Assembly: GCA_004557315.1 (NCBI GenBank)
Contig: SFEH01000056.1
Span: 1 to 13,633 of the forward strand
DNA: 13,633 nt
Direction: 5' to 3'
Source: Bacteroidales bacterium
Lineage (GTDB): Bacteria > Bacteroidota > Bacteroidia > Bacteroidales > UBA3663
Within the stretch, counting starts at the first letter, position 1; each line of letters begins with the position of its first letter. The notes below the pieces were generated by a model. The model was not told the origin of the DNA. It searched no databases and saw only the letters and a list, made by a program, of their open reading frames with translations. The translations under genes were made by a program, and so were the position numbers. This document shows, piece after piece, positions 1-6,154 of this stretch.

Positions 1-1305
1 GGTATGCAGACGAGGATTGCGTCCGCCAAGATAAGTGATCTTGGTGTTCTGAATTGGCTCGATGAGACTCTGCGGGATGAGCTTGATGCTATGGTCGATG
101 CCAGCTAGATACTTGACTGCATTGAGAATGAGGGCAGCACTCGAACCGAGCAGTTCGCCAGCTTCGGCAGTAATGATAGTGCCATCTTCGAGTTCAATAG
201 CCGCAGCTGCAGCAAACTCTTCTTCCACTTCGCCCTTTGCAATCACCTCTGCCTTGCGGTTGTGAGCTGCAACCACGGTCTTGCGGTAGTCAGGAGTGAT
301 CTTTGCCTGACGGAACAGGAGTCGGATCTTGTTGACCTCATTGTCGTTGCACTTTCCTTCAGCCATCTGTCCGAGGGCAGTATAGTAGCGGCGGATGATC
401 TCCTGACGCGAAGCCTCGCAGCACACATTGTCATCGCTGATGCAGAAGCCCACCATATTGACACCCATATCGGTTGGCGACTTGTAAGGATTCTCGCCAT
501 AGATGCCTTCGAACAAGGCATTGAGCACAGGGAAGATCTCGATGTCGCGGTTGTAGTTGATAGCTGTCTTGCCGTAGGTCTCAAGATGGAATGGGTCGAT
601 CATGTTGACATCCATGAGGTCGGCAGTAGCAGCTTCGTAGGCGATGTTGACAGGGTGCTTGAGCGGGAGGTTCCACACAGGGAAGGTCTCGAACTTGGCA
701 TATCCAGCCGTGATGCCGCGCTTATGCTCGTTGTAGAGCTGCGACAGACACACAGCCATCTTTCCGCTGCCAGGACCAGGAGCAGTGACGATGACGAGCG
801 GACGAGTTGTCTCCACATAGTCGTTCTTGCCGAAGCCTTCGTCAGAGTCGATGAGGGCAACGTTCTCTGGATAGCCGTCGATGGTGTAGTGATAGTAAGC
901 CTTGATGCCGAGACGCTCCAGACGCTGGCGGTATGCATCGGCACTGCTCTGGCCATTGTAGTGGGTGATCACCACGCTGCTCACGAGGAAGCCTCGGCTG
1001 ATGAACTCCTTGCGCAGGCGCAGAACGTCCTTGTCGTAGGTGATGCCAAGGTCTTGACGCACCTTGTTCTTCTCGATGTCCTTGGCACTGATCACAATCA
1101 CTATCTCTGCCTTGTCTGCAAGTTGCTGCAGCATGCAGAGCTTGCTGTCGGGCATGAAGCCAGGGAGCACGCGGCTTGCGTGATGGTCGTCGAAGAGCTT
1201 GCCTCCGAGTTCAAGATAGAGCTTGTTGCCAAACTTCGCGATTCGTTCCTTGATATGTTCCGATTGGATCTTTAAGTATTTTTGATTGTCAAAACCTATT
1301 TTCAT
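1..1305 (-). CDS. DUF1846 / UPF0371 family protein, C-terminus cut by window edge
   Basis: The frame stays open from the ATG at 1305 to the window edge, giving 435 residues with no stop. From memory the family is about 490-500 residues, so roughly the last 60 are missing. The translation begins MKIGFDNQKYLKIQSEHIKE. A glycine-rich APGPGSGK segment at residues 175-182 resembles a P-loop but lacks the first Walker A glycine, and Met rather than Ser/Thr follows the Lys. HYNGQ (115-119) and LIDSDEGFGKNDY (151-163) also look like conserved family segments. The biochemical role of the family is not established; some databases carry old labels such as ATP-dependent protease that this sequence does not prove. 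No signal peptide or membrane segment is seen, so it is probably cytoplasmic. It follows the murB-hydrolase pair on the same strand, 98 bases away, and has its own candidate promoter. Family assignment is confident; function is unknown. Confidence 0.88.
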   Translation of the reverse strand, partial: MKIGFDNQKYLKIQSEHIKERIAKFGNKLYLELGGKLFDDHHASRVLPGFMPDSKLCMLQQLADKAEIVIVISAKDIEKNKVRQDLGITYDKDVLRLRKEFISRGFLVSSVVITHYNGQSSADAYRQRLERLGIKAYYHYTIDGYPENVALIDSDEGFGKNDYVETTRPLVIVTAPGPGSGKMAVCLSQLYNEHKRGITAGYAKFETFPVWNLPLKHPVNIAYEAATADLMDVNMIDPFHLETYGKTAINYNRDIEIFPVLNALFEGIYGENPYKSPTDMGVNMVGFCISDDNVCCEASRQEIIRRYYTALGQMAEGKCNDNEVNKIRLLFRQAKITPDYRKTVVAAHNRKAEVIAKGEVEEEFAAAAAIELEDGTIITAEAGELLGSSAALILNAVKYLAGIDHSIKLIPQSLIEPIQNTKITYLGGRNPRLHT

Positions 1306-1320
1306 AACCTAATACCTTTT

Positions 1321-1380
1321 AAAAATGACTTGCAAAATTAGTAAAGTTTATTTAAAATTAAAACTTTTAGAGTCATTTTT
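1321..1380. repeat. Nested perfect inverted repeats around the DUF1846 promoter
   Basis: An outer 10-base pair of arms, AAAAATGACT at 1321-1330 and AGTCATTTTT at 1371-1380, is perfectly complementary. An inner 7-base pair, AAAGTTT at 1343-1349 and AAACTTT at 1361-1367, is also perfect. On the minus strand the outer stem ends in a T-run, so it could be a weak terminator for the murB-hydrolase operon. Alternatively it could be an operator, because the candidate -7 box at 1333-1340 lies between the outer arms. The long loop and the A/T-rich composition make both readings uncertain. Confidence 0.4.
1333..1340 (-). promoter_or_regulatory. Candidate -7 box for the DUF1846 gene
   Basis: On the minus strand TAATTTTG matches the Bacteroidetes -7 consensus TAnnTTTG exactly and lies 27 bases upstream of the ATG at 1305, which would give a leader of roughly 20 bases. 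I see no TTG at the expected -33 position, so the upstream half is weak. The box lies inside nested inverted repeats described separately. Confidence 0.5.
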
Positions 1381-1403
1381 TTAGAAAAATACTGTATTTT
1401 TAT

Positions 1404-2162
1404 TCAGACGTTGATGATTAGTCCGTCGTATGCCAACTCCACATCGTCGGCGAGTCGATGGTTGACCTCCTCGTGAAGCCCTATCTCATGGCTCATGTGA
1501 GTGAAGTAGGTATGGCGAGGCTTGATGCGGCACACTGCCTCCATTGCCTGATCCACTGTCCAGTGAGTAGGATGGGGATTCCAGCGCAGCGCGTCAAGAA
1601 TCAATGTATCAATGCCTTCCAGTTTTTTCCAGTCATCGTCGGCTATTCCTGTGCAGTCGGTGATGTAGGCGAGAGGGCCTATGCGATAGCCAAGGATCGG
1701 GAGCTTGCCGTGAAAGACTCTGATAGGCACAATCTCATTGTCACCGACCTTGATTACGTCGGCAGGAGAGATGCGATGCAGATCGACCGAAGGAACGCCC
1801 GGATAGCGATGTACGAAGATGTAGTCGTAGTGCTTGATGAAAGTCTCGGCAACGCTGTCTTCTGCATATGTGTCGAGCGAGTTGCGGAAACTGTAGGCTC
1901 TAAGGTCGTCGAGTCCGGCGCAATGGTCGAAATGGATATGTGTGATGAGAAGGGCATCGAGCTTCTTGATGTCGGCTCGCAAAGCCTGCTGGCGGAAGTC
2001 GGGACCGCAGTCGATGAGGATGTTCTTGTCATCGTCGGTCTCTATGAGTATGCTGGCACGCAGTCGGTTGTCGCGTGGATCAGCCGATTTGCACACAGGG
2101 CATTGGCATGTTGGCATTGGCACACCGCAGCTCGTGCCCGTGCCTAAAAATGTTACTTTCAT
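1404..2162 (-). CDS. PhnP-like metallo-beta-lactamase-fold hydrolase
   Basis: This 252-residue cytoplasmic protein has the zinc-hydrolase signature HIHFDH at residues 75-80, with further likely ligands at His151 (VFHG), Asp169 (TDC) and His222 (THMSH). Cys19, Cys21 and Cys24 match the CxCxxC segment that in E. coli PhnP, with a C-terminal His (here probably His225), forms a structural zinc site. PhnP cleaves cyclic ribose phosphates; by family this one should be a phosphodiesterase, but I see no phosphonate genes nearby, so the substrate is not known and the phnP symbol is withheld. The ATG overlaps the murB stop as ATGA (2162-2159), indicating translational coupling and one operon. The length is typical of the family and all expected metal ligands are present. 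Confidence 0.88.
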   Translation of the reverse strand: MKVTFLGTGTSCGVPMPTCQCPVCKSADPRDNRLRASILIETDDDKNILIDCGPDFRQQALRADIKKLDALLITHIHFDHCAGLDDLRAYSFRNSLDTYAEDSVAETFIKHYDYIFVHRYPGVPSVDLHRISPADVIKVGDNEIVPIRVFHGKLPILGYRIGPLAYITDCTGIADDDWKKLEGIDTLILDALRWNPHPTHWTVDQAMEAVCRIKPRHTYFTHMSHEIGLHEEVNHRLADDVELAYDGLIINV

Positions 2163-3184
2163 AAGATGTTGACTTCAGGAGAAATCTCGATGTCGAATTT
2201 CTCTTTTACTGTTCTGATTACGATGTCCGATAGTTCTACGATGTCGCTTGGCGAAGCATTGTCGGCATTGACCAGCACGAGGCATTGTTTCTCATAGACC
2301 TGTGCGCCTCCATGTCGGAAGCCTTTCAAGCCGCTGTTTTCGATGAGCCATCCTGCCGGCACCTTCACCTTGTTGTCTTCGCCAGCCACCTTGTACGATG
2401 GGATATTGGGGTAGTTGGCCTTGATGCCCTCAAACTGTTCTTTGCTTATCACAGGGTTCTTGAAGAACGAACCGGCATTGCCAGTCTTTGTCCAGTCGGG
2501 CAGTTTGCAGGCGCGAATATCCACGATGGCATCGCGCACATTGGCAAGCGTGATCTCCTTGCCGTCGAGCGCGGCCTTCACATTGCCGTATTCGAGGTTG
2601 AAGCTTACGGCTTTCGAGAGCCTGATCACCACGGCAGTCACTACATATAGCTGCTTTGCAGGCTGATGCTTGAATAGGCTGTCTCGGTAGCCGTATTGGC
2701 AGTCGCTCTGTGCGATGGTTTCTGTCTCGAGCGTTTCGGTGTTGAGCACTTCTACATGCTTCACGAGGTTGCCGAATTCAGCACCGTATGCTCCGATGTT
2801 CTGCACCGCTGCAGCACCAGTCTCGCCAGGGATGGCAGAAAGGTTCTCTGCTCCATAGAAGCCGTGACCCACAGCCCATGCCACCACATCGTCCCATATC
2901 TCGCCAGCACCCACTCTCACAGTCACCTCGGTATCTGTCTCGTCGATGATGTCAATCCCCTTGATCTTGCCATGGAGTATGATGCCGTCGTAGTTGCCCG
3001 AGAAAAGGATGTTACTGCCTTGCCCGATGTTCCATATCTGATGTTTCCTGCCCTTAATCAGTTCGTTGGTGAGTATCATTCTCAGCCCTTCGACCGTATT
3101 GTACTCGCCAAATACCGCTGCCTTGACATCGATGCCGAACGTGTTCTTGCCAAGCATCGACGCATTGGTTGTGATTGTAATCAT
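2159..3184 (-). CDS. murB: UDP-N-acetylenolpyruvoylglucosamine reductase MurB
   Basis: MurB reduces UDP-GlcNAc-enolpyruvate to UDP-MurNAc with NADPH and bound FAD, the second committed step of peptidoglycan precursor synthesis in the cytoplasm. With this start it is 341 residues, close to the 342 of E. coli MurB, and of the same type I class. The N-terminal KNTFGID motif (13-19), the FAD-binding segment IGQGSNILF (53-61), IPGETGAAAVQNIGAYG (118-134), YGYRDS with Arg167, NAGSFFKNP with the proton donor Ser239, and Glu337 in SPEVNI near the C-terminus are all present. An in-frame ATG at 3241 would add 19 residues, but it lies upstream of the predicted transcription start (-7 box 3219-3212), so the ATG at 3184 is preferred. 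The gene is coupled to the following hydrolase. Confidence 0.95.
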   Translation of the reverse strand: MITITTNASMLGKNTFGIDVKAAVFGEYNTVEGLRMILTNELIKGRKHQIWNIGQGSNILFSGNYDGIILHGKIKGIDIIDETDTEVTVRVGAGEIWDDVVAWAVGHGFYGAENLSAIPGETGAAAVQNIGAYGAEFGNLVKHVEVLNTETLETETIAQSDCQYGYRDSLFKHQPAKQLYVVTAVVIRLSKAVSFNLEYGNVKAALDGKEITLANVRDAIVDIRACKLPDWTKTGNAGSFFKNPVISKEQFEGIKANYPNIPSYKVAGEDNKVKVPAGWLIENSGLKGFRHGGAQVYEKQCLVLVNADNASPSDIVELSDIVIRTVKEKFDIEISPEVNIL

Positions 3185-3211
3185 ATCTGAATAAAATAGT
3201 ACTTTAGATTG

Positions 3212-3242
3212 CAAAGATAAATAAAATGGAGGGGAAAACAAA
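3212..3242 (-). promoter_or_regulatory. murB operon promoter
   Basis: On the minus strand TTTG (3242-3239), a 19-base spacer and TATCTTTG (3219-3212) match the Bacteroidetes primary sigma consensus at both boxes. Transcription should begin near 3205, leaving about 20 bases before the murB ATG at 3184. This promoter decides the murB start. Confidence 0.8.
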
Positions 3243-3293
3243 GACTTTCATCTTAATTAATGTTTCAAATGACAAGTTTTCGAAAATAAGTCA

Positions 3294-3301
3294 TATATTT
3301 G
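3294..3301 (+). promoter_or_regulatory. Candidate -7 box for the secreted repeat protein
   Basis: TATATTTG matches TAnnTTTG exactly and lies 29 bases before the ATG at 3331. No TTG was found 18-21 bases upstream, so the -33 half is poor. It diverges from the murB promoter about 75 bases away, which supports the start at 3331 rather than an upstream in-frame ATG at 3226. Confidence 0.5.
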
Positions 3302-3330
3302 CAATATCTATTTTTTGTAATATTGATGAA

Positions 3331-4419
3331 ATGAAAACATTGTTAAGAGTTCTGTTGATGAGTGCCTGCGTCTTTCCAGCCCTGGCCGCTCCCGACAAGA
3401 AGCCGAAGGTCATCGACTCATATTATGTCGATGGCAGGGGCATGGTGTGCGATTATGAAGATGCGTTTTTTGCGATAAAGGTGCTCAAGGATGGCGACAG
3501 CATCAAGGTGCATCAGTTCAATGCCATCACCGAAATCCCTGTGAGTGTCGAGACCTACAAGGTGCTCACCGACAGCGTGCAGGTCAAGTGGGGCACGCAA
3601 TTCATGTTCAATGCCGAGGGAGCAATTTCCATTTTCGAGAATATCGACCTTGTGCGAGGCATTGACGAGGTAATCAAGTATGACGATTCGAGCCGTGTGG
3701 AGCAGCATATCATCAAGGACAACATCAACAAGACCACCAAGACCACTATATATTATTCCAACGGACAGCAAAAGACTATGTCGCTCTTGGAGAGGACTGT
3801 CGATAGGAAGCATGTCAATACGATTAAAAGCTGGCTTCCTGGCGGACAGCTGATACGCGACCAGCGCATCGAGAACGGCAAGACAGTGACGCTCAAGACC
3901 TATGATGCAGAAGGCGAACTGGCATTCTCTCTGCCTTGTCAGGATGGCGATTCGGTCTTCTACAATGCAGAAGGCAATATCGTCACGCGCAAGAATGCCG
4001 TCAGGAGAGGAGTAATCAGACTCGAAGGCGACAGCATCAAGATCACATCCTTCGACAACCGTGGTCGTCGCCTTTCGGTCGAGAACTACATGTCTTACAT
4101 GCCCGAGAACCCCATTTCGTGGGGCGTGCAGCAGTATTTCTATGCCGATGCGCCACAGCCTACCGACAGTGTATGGATCTTTCGCTCGGTCAATGGACAT
4201 AACCTTGTAGAGAAGACCTTCTATCCAGATGGCAAGCCGAAGAGTGTCTCGACCATTACTTTCGACAATGTGATGGTAGCCGACCGTGAGTTCCGTCAGT
4301 ATTATCCTTCAGGAATACTGCGCCGAGTCGAGAAGCATCATGGCGACAAGCTTGTCGAAGGACATATCTACGACACCCAGGGCAACGAGGTGTTTCCTTT
4401 CTATGAGTTTCAGCCGTAA
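3331..4419 (+). CDS. Secreted MORN/YwqK-like repeat protein of unknown function
   Basis: This protein has 362 residues from the ATG at 3331; an earlier in-frame ATG at 3226 would put 35 extra residues before a clear signal peptide and would lie upstream of the candidate promoter. Residues 1-19 form a signal peptide (Lys2, hydrophobic core, ALA before the likely cut after Ala19). Cys13 in MSAC is a poor, early lipobox, so a lipoprotein is less likely. The mature part repeats short aromatic-x-x-x-Gly units: YYSNGQ (141), WLPGGQ (168), YDAEGE (191), YNAEGN (211), FDNRGR (241), FYPDGK (297), YYPSGI (324) and YDTQGN (347). These resemble MORN_2/YwqK beta-hairpin repeats, common in secreted or surface Bacteroidetes proteins. 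The protein is probably periplasmic or at the outer membrane; no enzymatic motif is seen and its function is not known. It stands alone between divergent murB and the trpB leader. Confidence 0.75.
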   Translation: MKTLLRVLLMSACVFPALAAPDKKPKVIDSYYVDGRGMVCDYEDAFFAIKVLKDGDSIKVHQFNAITEIPVSVETYKVLTDSVQVKWGTQFMFNAEGAISIFENIDLVRGIDEVIKYDDSSRVEQHIIKDNINKTTKTTIYYSNGQQKTMSLLERTVDRKHVNTIKSWLPGGQLIRDQRIENGKTVTLKTYDAEGELAFSLPCQDGDSVFYNAEGNIVTRKNAVRRGVIRLEGDSIKITSFDNRGRRLSVENYMSYMPENPISWGVQQYFYADAPQPTDSVWIFRSVNGHNLVEKTFYPDGKPKSVSTITFDNVMVADREFRQYYPSGILRRVEKHHGDKLVEGHIYDTQGNEVFPFYEFQP

Positions 4420-4482
4420 AGGCTATGAAACTAAAGACGGATGAAATAATGCAAGAAAAATCGAAAGTTTTTGCAAAAATGC

Positions 4483-4512
4483 TTGCAGAATAAGAAATAT
4501 TCATTATCTTTG
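4483..4512 (+). promoter_or_regulatory. trpB promoter
   Basis: TTG (4483-4485), a 19-base spacer and TATCTTTG (4505-4512) fit the Bacteroidetes promoter consensus. Transcription would start near 4519, giving trpB an unusually long leader of about 200 bases that contains no ATG and carries the octamer palindrome. Confidence 0.72.
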
Positions 4513-4717
4513 TGCCGAAAATTTGGAGAAAAAATAGAAAAAATCTCAGATTTTCGCTTAAAATCCATCAATTTTTCAGTTGGTGGAAACAAACAAAGAG
4601 TAAGTAACTAAGGTAATAAGGTTGTAAGGTTATAAGGTTTTTAGGTAGCTCCGCGCTGACAAAGAACCTCAAAACCTTAAAACCTCAAAACCTAAAAGCC
4701 TAAAAGCCTAAAAAAGT
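4513..4717 (+). other. Long trpB leader region
   Basis: No gene is supported between the secreted-protein stop and trpB apart from the promoter. The leader has a small palindrome AAAATCT-C-AGATTTT at 4540-4554 and an open frame, without a normal start codon, that includes two adjacent TGG codons at 4581-4586 and ends in TAA at 4605-4607. It then runs into the octamer-repeat palindrome, which ends five bases before the trpB ATG. A hairpin of that size in the mRNA could affect translation, but no terminator-like T-run follows it. Confidence 0.5.
4601..4712. repeat. Octamer-array palindromic repeat, copy 1
   Basis: The left arm is a tandem 8-base array: TAAGGTAA, TAAGGTTG, TAAGGTTA, TAAGGTTT and TTAGGTAG from 4609 to 4648, preceded by a degenerate TAAGTAAC at 4601. 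A GC-richer centre spans about 4649-4664. The right arm has six 8-base units of the complementary type: AACCTCAA, AACCTTAA, AACCTCAA, AACCTAAA and two AGCCTAAA, 4665-4712. The arms can pair into a long imperfect hairpin. The 27-base centre at 4643-4669 matches the one at 13334-13360 in 24 of 27 positions, so this is a repeated element and not a chance hairpin. Confidence 0.85.
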
Positions 4718-6088
4718 ATGAGCACAAAACAGAAACGCTTCATCCTCCCAGAGGACGAGATACCTACACAATGGTATAATATTCAGGCAGACATGCCTAA
4801 CAAGCCACTTCCTCCGCTCAATCCTGCTACCAAGCAGCCAATGAAGGCCGAGGATATGTATCCAATCTTTGCAAAAGCCTGCTGTGATCAGGAGATGGAC
4901 ACCGAACATGCATGGATCGACATTCCTGAAGAAGTTCGCGACATGTATAAGTACTATCGTTCGACACCTTTGGTCCGCGCTTACGGACTTGAAAAGGCAC
5001 TTGGCACTCCTGCTCATATCTATTTTAAAAATGAGTCAGTGAGCCCAGTAGGTTCTCATAAGCTCAATTCAGCTCTCGCCCAGGCTTACTACTGCAAGCA
5101 GGAAGGCATAACCAATGTAACAACCGAGACTGGTGCAGGCCAGTGGGGTGCTGCATTGTCTTATGCGGCAAAGGTGTTCGGACTTGAGGCAGCTGTCTAT
5201 CAGGTCAAGATTAGCTACAACCAGAAGCCTTACCGTCGCTCTATCATGCAGGCTTATGGCGCACAGGTCACACCTTCTCCTTCGATGTCAACACGTGCCG
5301 GCAAGGACGTCCTCACCAAGGATCCAAACAATCAGGGTTCACTCGGCACGGCAATCTCAGAGGCAGTGGAATTGGCAATGACCACACCTAACTGCAAGTA
5401 TGTGCTTGGTTCGGTGCTCAATCACGTTGCTCTTCATCAGACAGTGATCGGACTTGAGGCTGAGAAGCAGATGGCAATGGCTGGCGAATATCCAGACATT
5501 GTGATCGCTTGCTTTGGTGGTGGTTCAAATTTCGGTGGATGCGCTTTCCCATTCATGCGCCACAACATCCTCGATGGCAAGAAGACTCGTTTCATCGCAG
5601 CAGAGCCATCAAGCTGCCCAAAACTCACTCGCGGTGTGTTCCAATATGACTTCGGTGATCTCTCTGGTCTCACTCCACTTCTCCCAATGTACACCCTTGG
5701 TCACGACTTCATGCCAGCCAACATCCATGCAGGTGGTCTCCGTTACCATGGCGCAGGTGTCATAGTTTCGCAGTTGCTCAAGGATGGCTATATGGAAGGT
5801 ATGGATATTCCACAGACAGAGACCTTCGAGGCAGGTCTGCTCTTCTCGAAGAGCGAAGGCATCATCCCTGCTCCAGAGTCTTGCCACGCCATTGCAGCCA
5901 CAATACGCGAGGCAAAGAAGTGCATCGAGACAGGAGAGGAGAAGGTTATACTCTTCAACCTCTCTGGCCACGGACTCATCGACATGGCGGCTTACGACCA
6001 GTACCTTTCAGGTTCGTTGTTCGACTATGAGGTTGATGACGAGCAGGTGCAGAAATATACCAAGAATCTTGAACAGATCATTAAGTAA
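4718..6088 (+). CDS. trpB: Tryptophan synthase beta chain, TrpB2 type
   Basis: TrpB uses pyridoxal phosphate to join indole and serine into tryptophan in the cytoplasm. The 456-residue length, the extended N-terminus and TGAGQWG instead of TGAGQHG place this in the TrpB2 class. The PLP lysine is Lys115 in GSHKLNSA, the catalytic Glu is Glu137 just before TGAGQWG (138-144), the phosphate-binding loop is GGGSN (267-271), and the C-terminal SGHG (416-419) is present. No trpA or other trp gene adjoins it. TrpB2 enzymes often act without TrpA and are proposed to salvage free indole, so that role is inferred here. The gene has its own promoter and a strong terminator and is thus monocistronic. The start ATG at 4718 fits the family N-terminus, with the octamer palindrome just upstream. 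Confidence 0.93.
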   Translation: MSTKQKRFILPEDEIPTQWYNIQADMPNKPLPPLNPATKQPMKAEDMYPIFAKACCDQEMDTEHAWIDIPEEVRDMYKYYRSTPLVRAYGLEKALGTPAHIYFKNESVSPVGSHKLNSALAQAYYCKQEGITNVTTETGAGQWGAALSYAAKVFGLEAAVYQVKISYNQKPYRRSIMQAYGAQVTPSPSMSTRAGKDVLTKDPNNQGSLGTAISEAVELAMTTPNCKYVLGSVLNHVALHQTVIGLEAEKQMAMAGEYPDIVIACFGGGSNFGGCAFPFMRHNILDGKKTRFIAAEPSSCPKLTRGVFQYDFGDLSGLTPLLPMYTLGHDFMPANIHAGGLRYHGAGVIVSQLLKDGYMEGMDIPQTETFEAGLLFSKSEGIIPAPESCHAIAATIREAKKCIETGEEKVILFNLSGHGLIDMAAYDQYLSGSLFDYEVDDEQVQKYTKNLEQIIK

Positions 6089-6093
6089 TAGTG

Positions 6094-6123
6094 AAATCTC
6101 TGAACTGCGGTTCAGAGATTTTT
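6094..6123 (+). terminator. Rho-independent terminator of trpB
   Basis: A perfect 12-base stem (6094-6105 with 6110-6121) closes a TGCG loop and is followed by a T-rich tail. It begins six bases after the trpB stop codon. It separates trpB from the STAS-kinase gene. Confidence 0.92.
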
Positions 6124-6154
6124 AGTTATTTTTCTACTGCCAAAAAACTTATTT

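Noticed and set aside
262..1275. A 337-codon plus-strand frame across the DUF1846 gene
   Set aside because: It is the antisense shadow of the conserved minus-strand protein, whose frame is open for the full 1305 bases; its Val/Leu/His-rich translation is typical of such shadows.
3185..3241. Longer murB start adding 19 residues
   Set aside because: The upstream ATG at 3241 lies at the -33 box of the murB promoter, so it would not be in the transcript; the shorter form matches the family length.
4407..4431. Hairpin overlapping the stop codon of the secreted repeat protein as a terminator
   Set aside because: The stem (GTTTC/GAAAC and AGCC/GGCT with a two-base bulge) is short and there is no T-run after it.
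4601..4712. The octamer palindrome as a CRISPR array
   Set aside because: The repeat units are eight bases in direct tandem with no spacers, and the two halves are complementary, which does not fit CRISPR.
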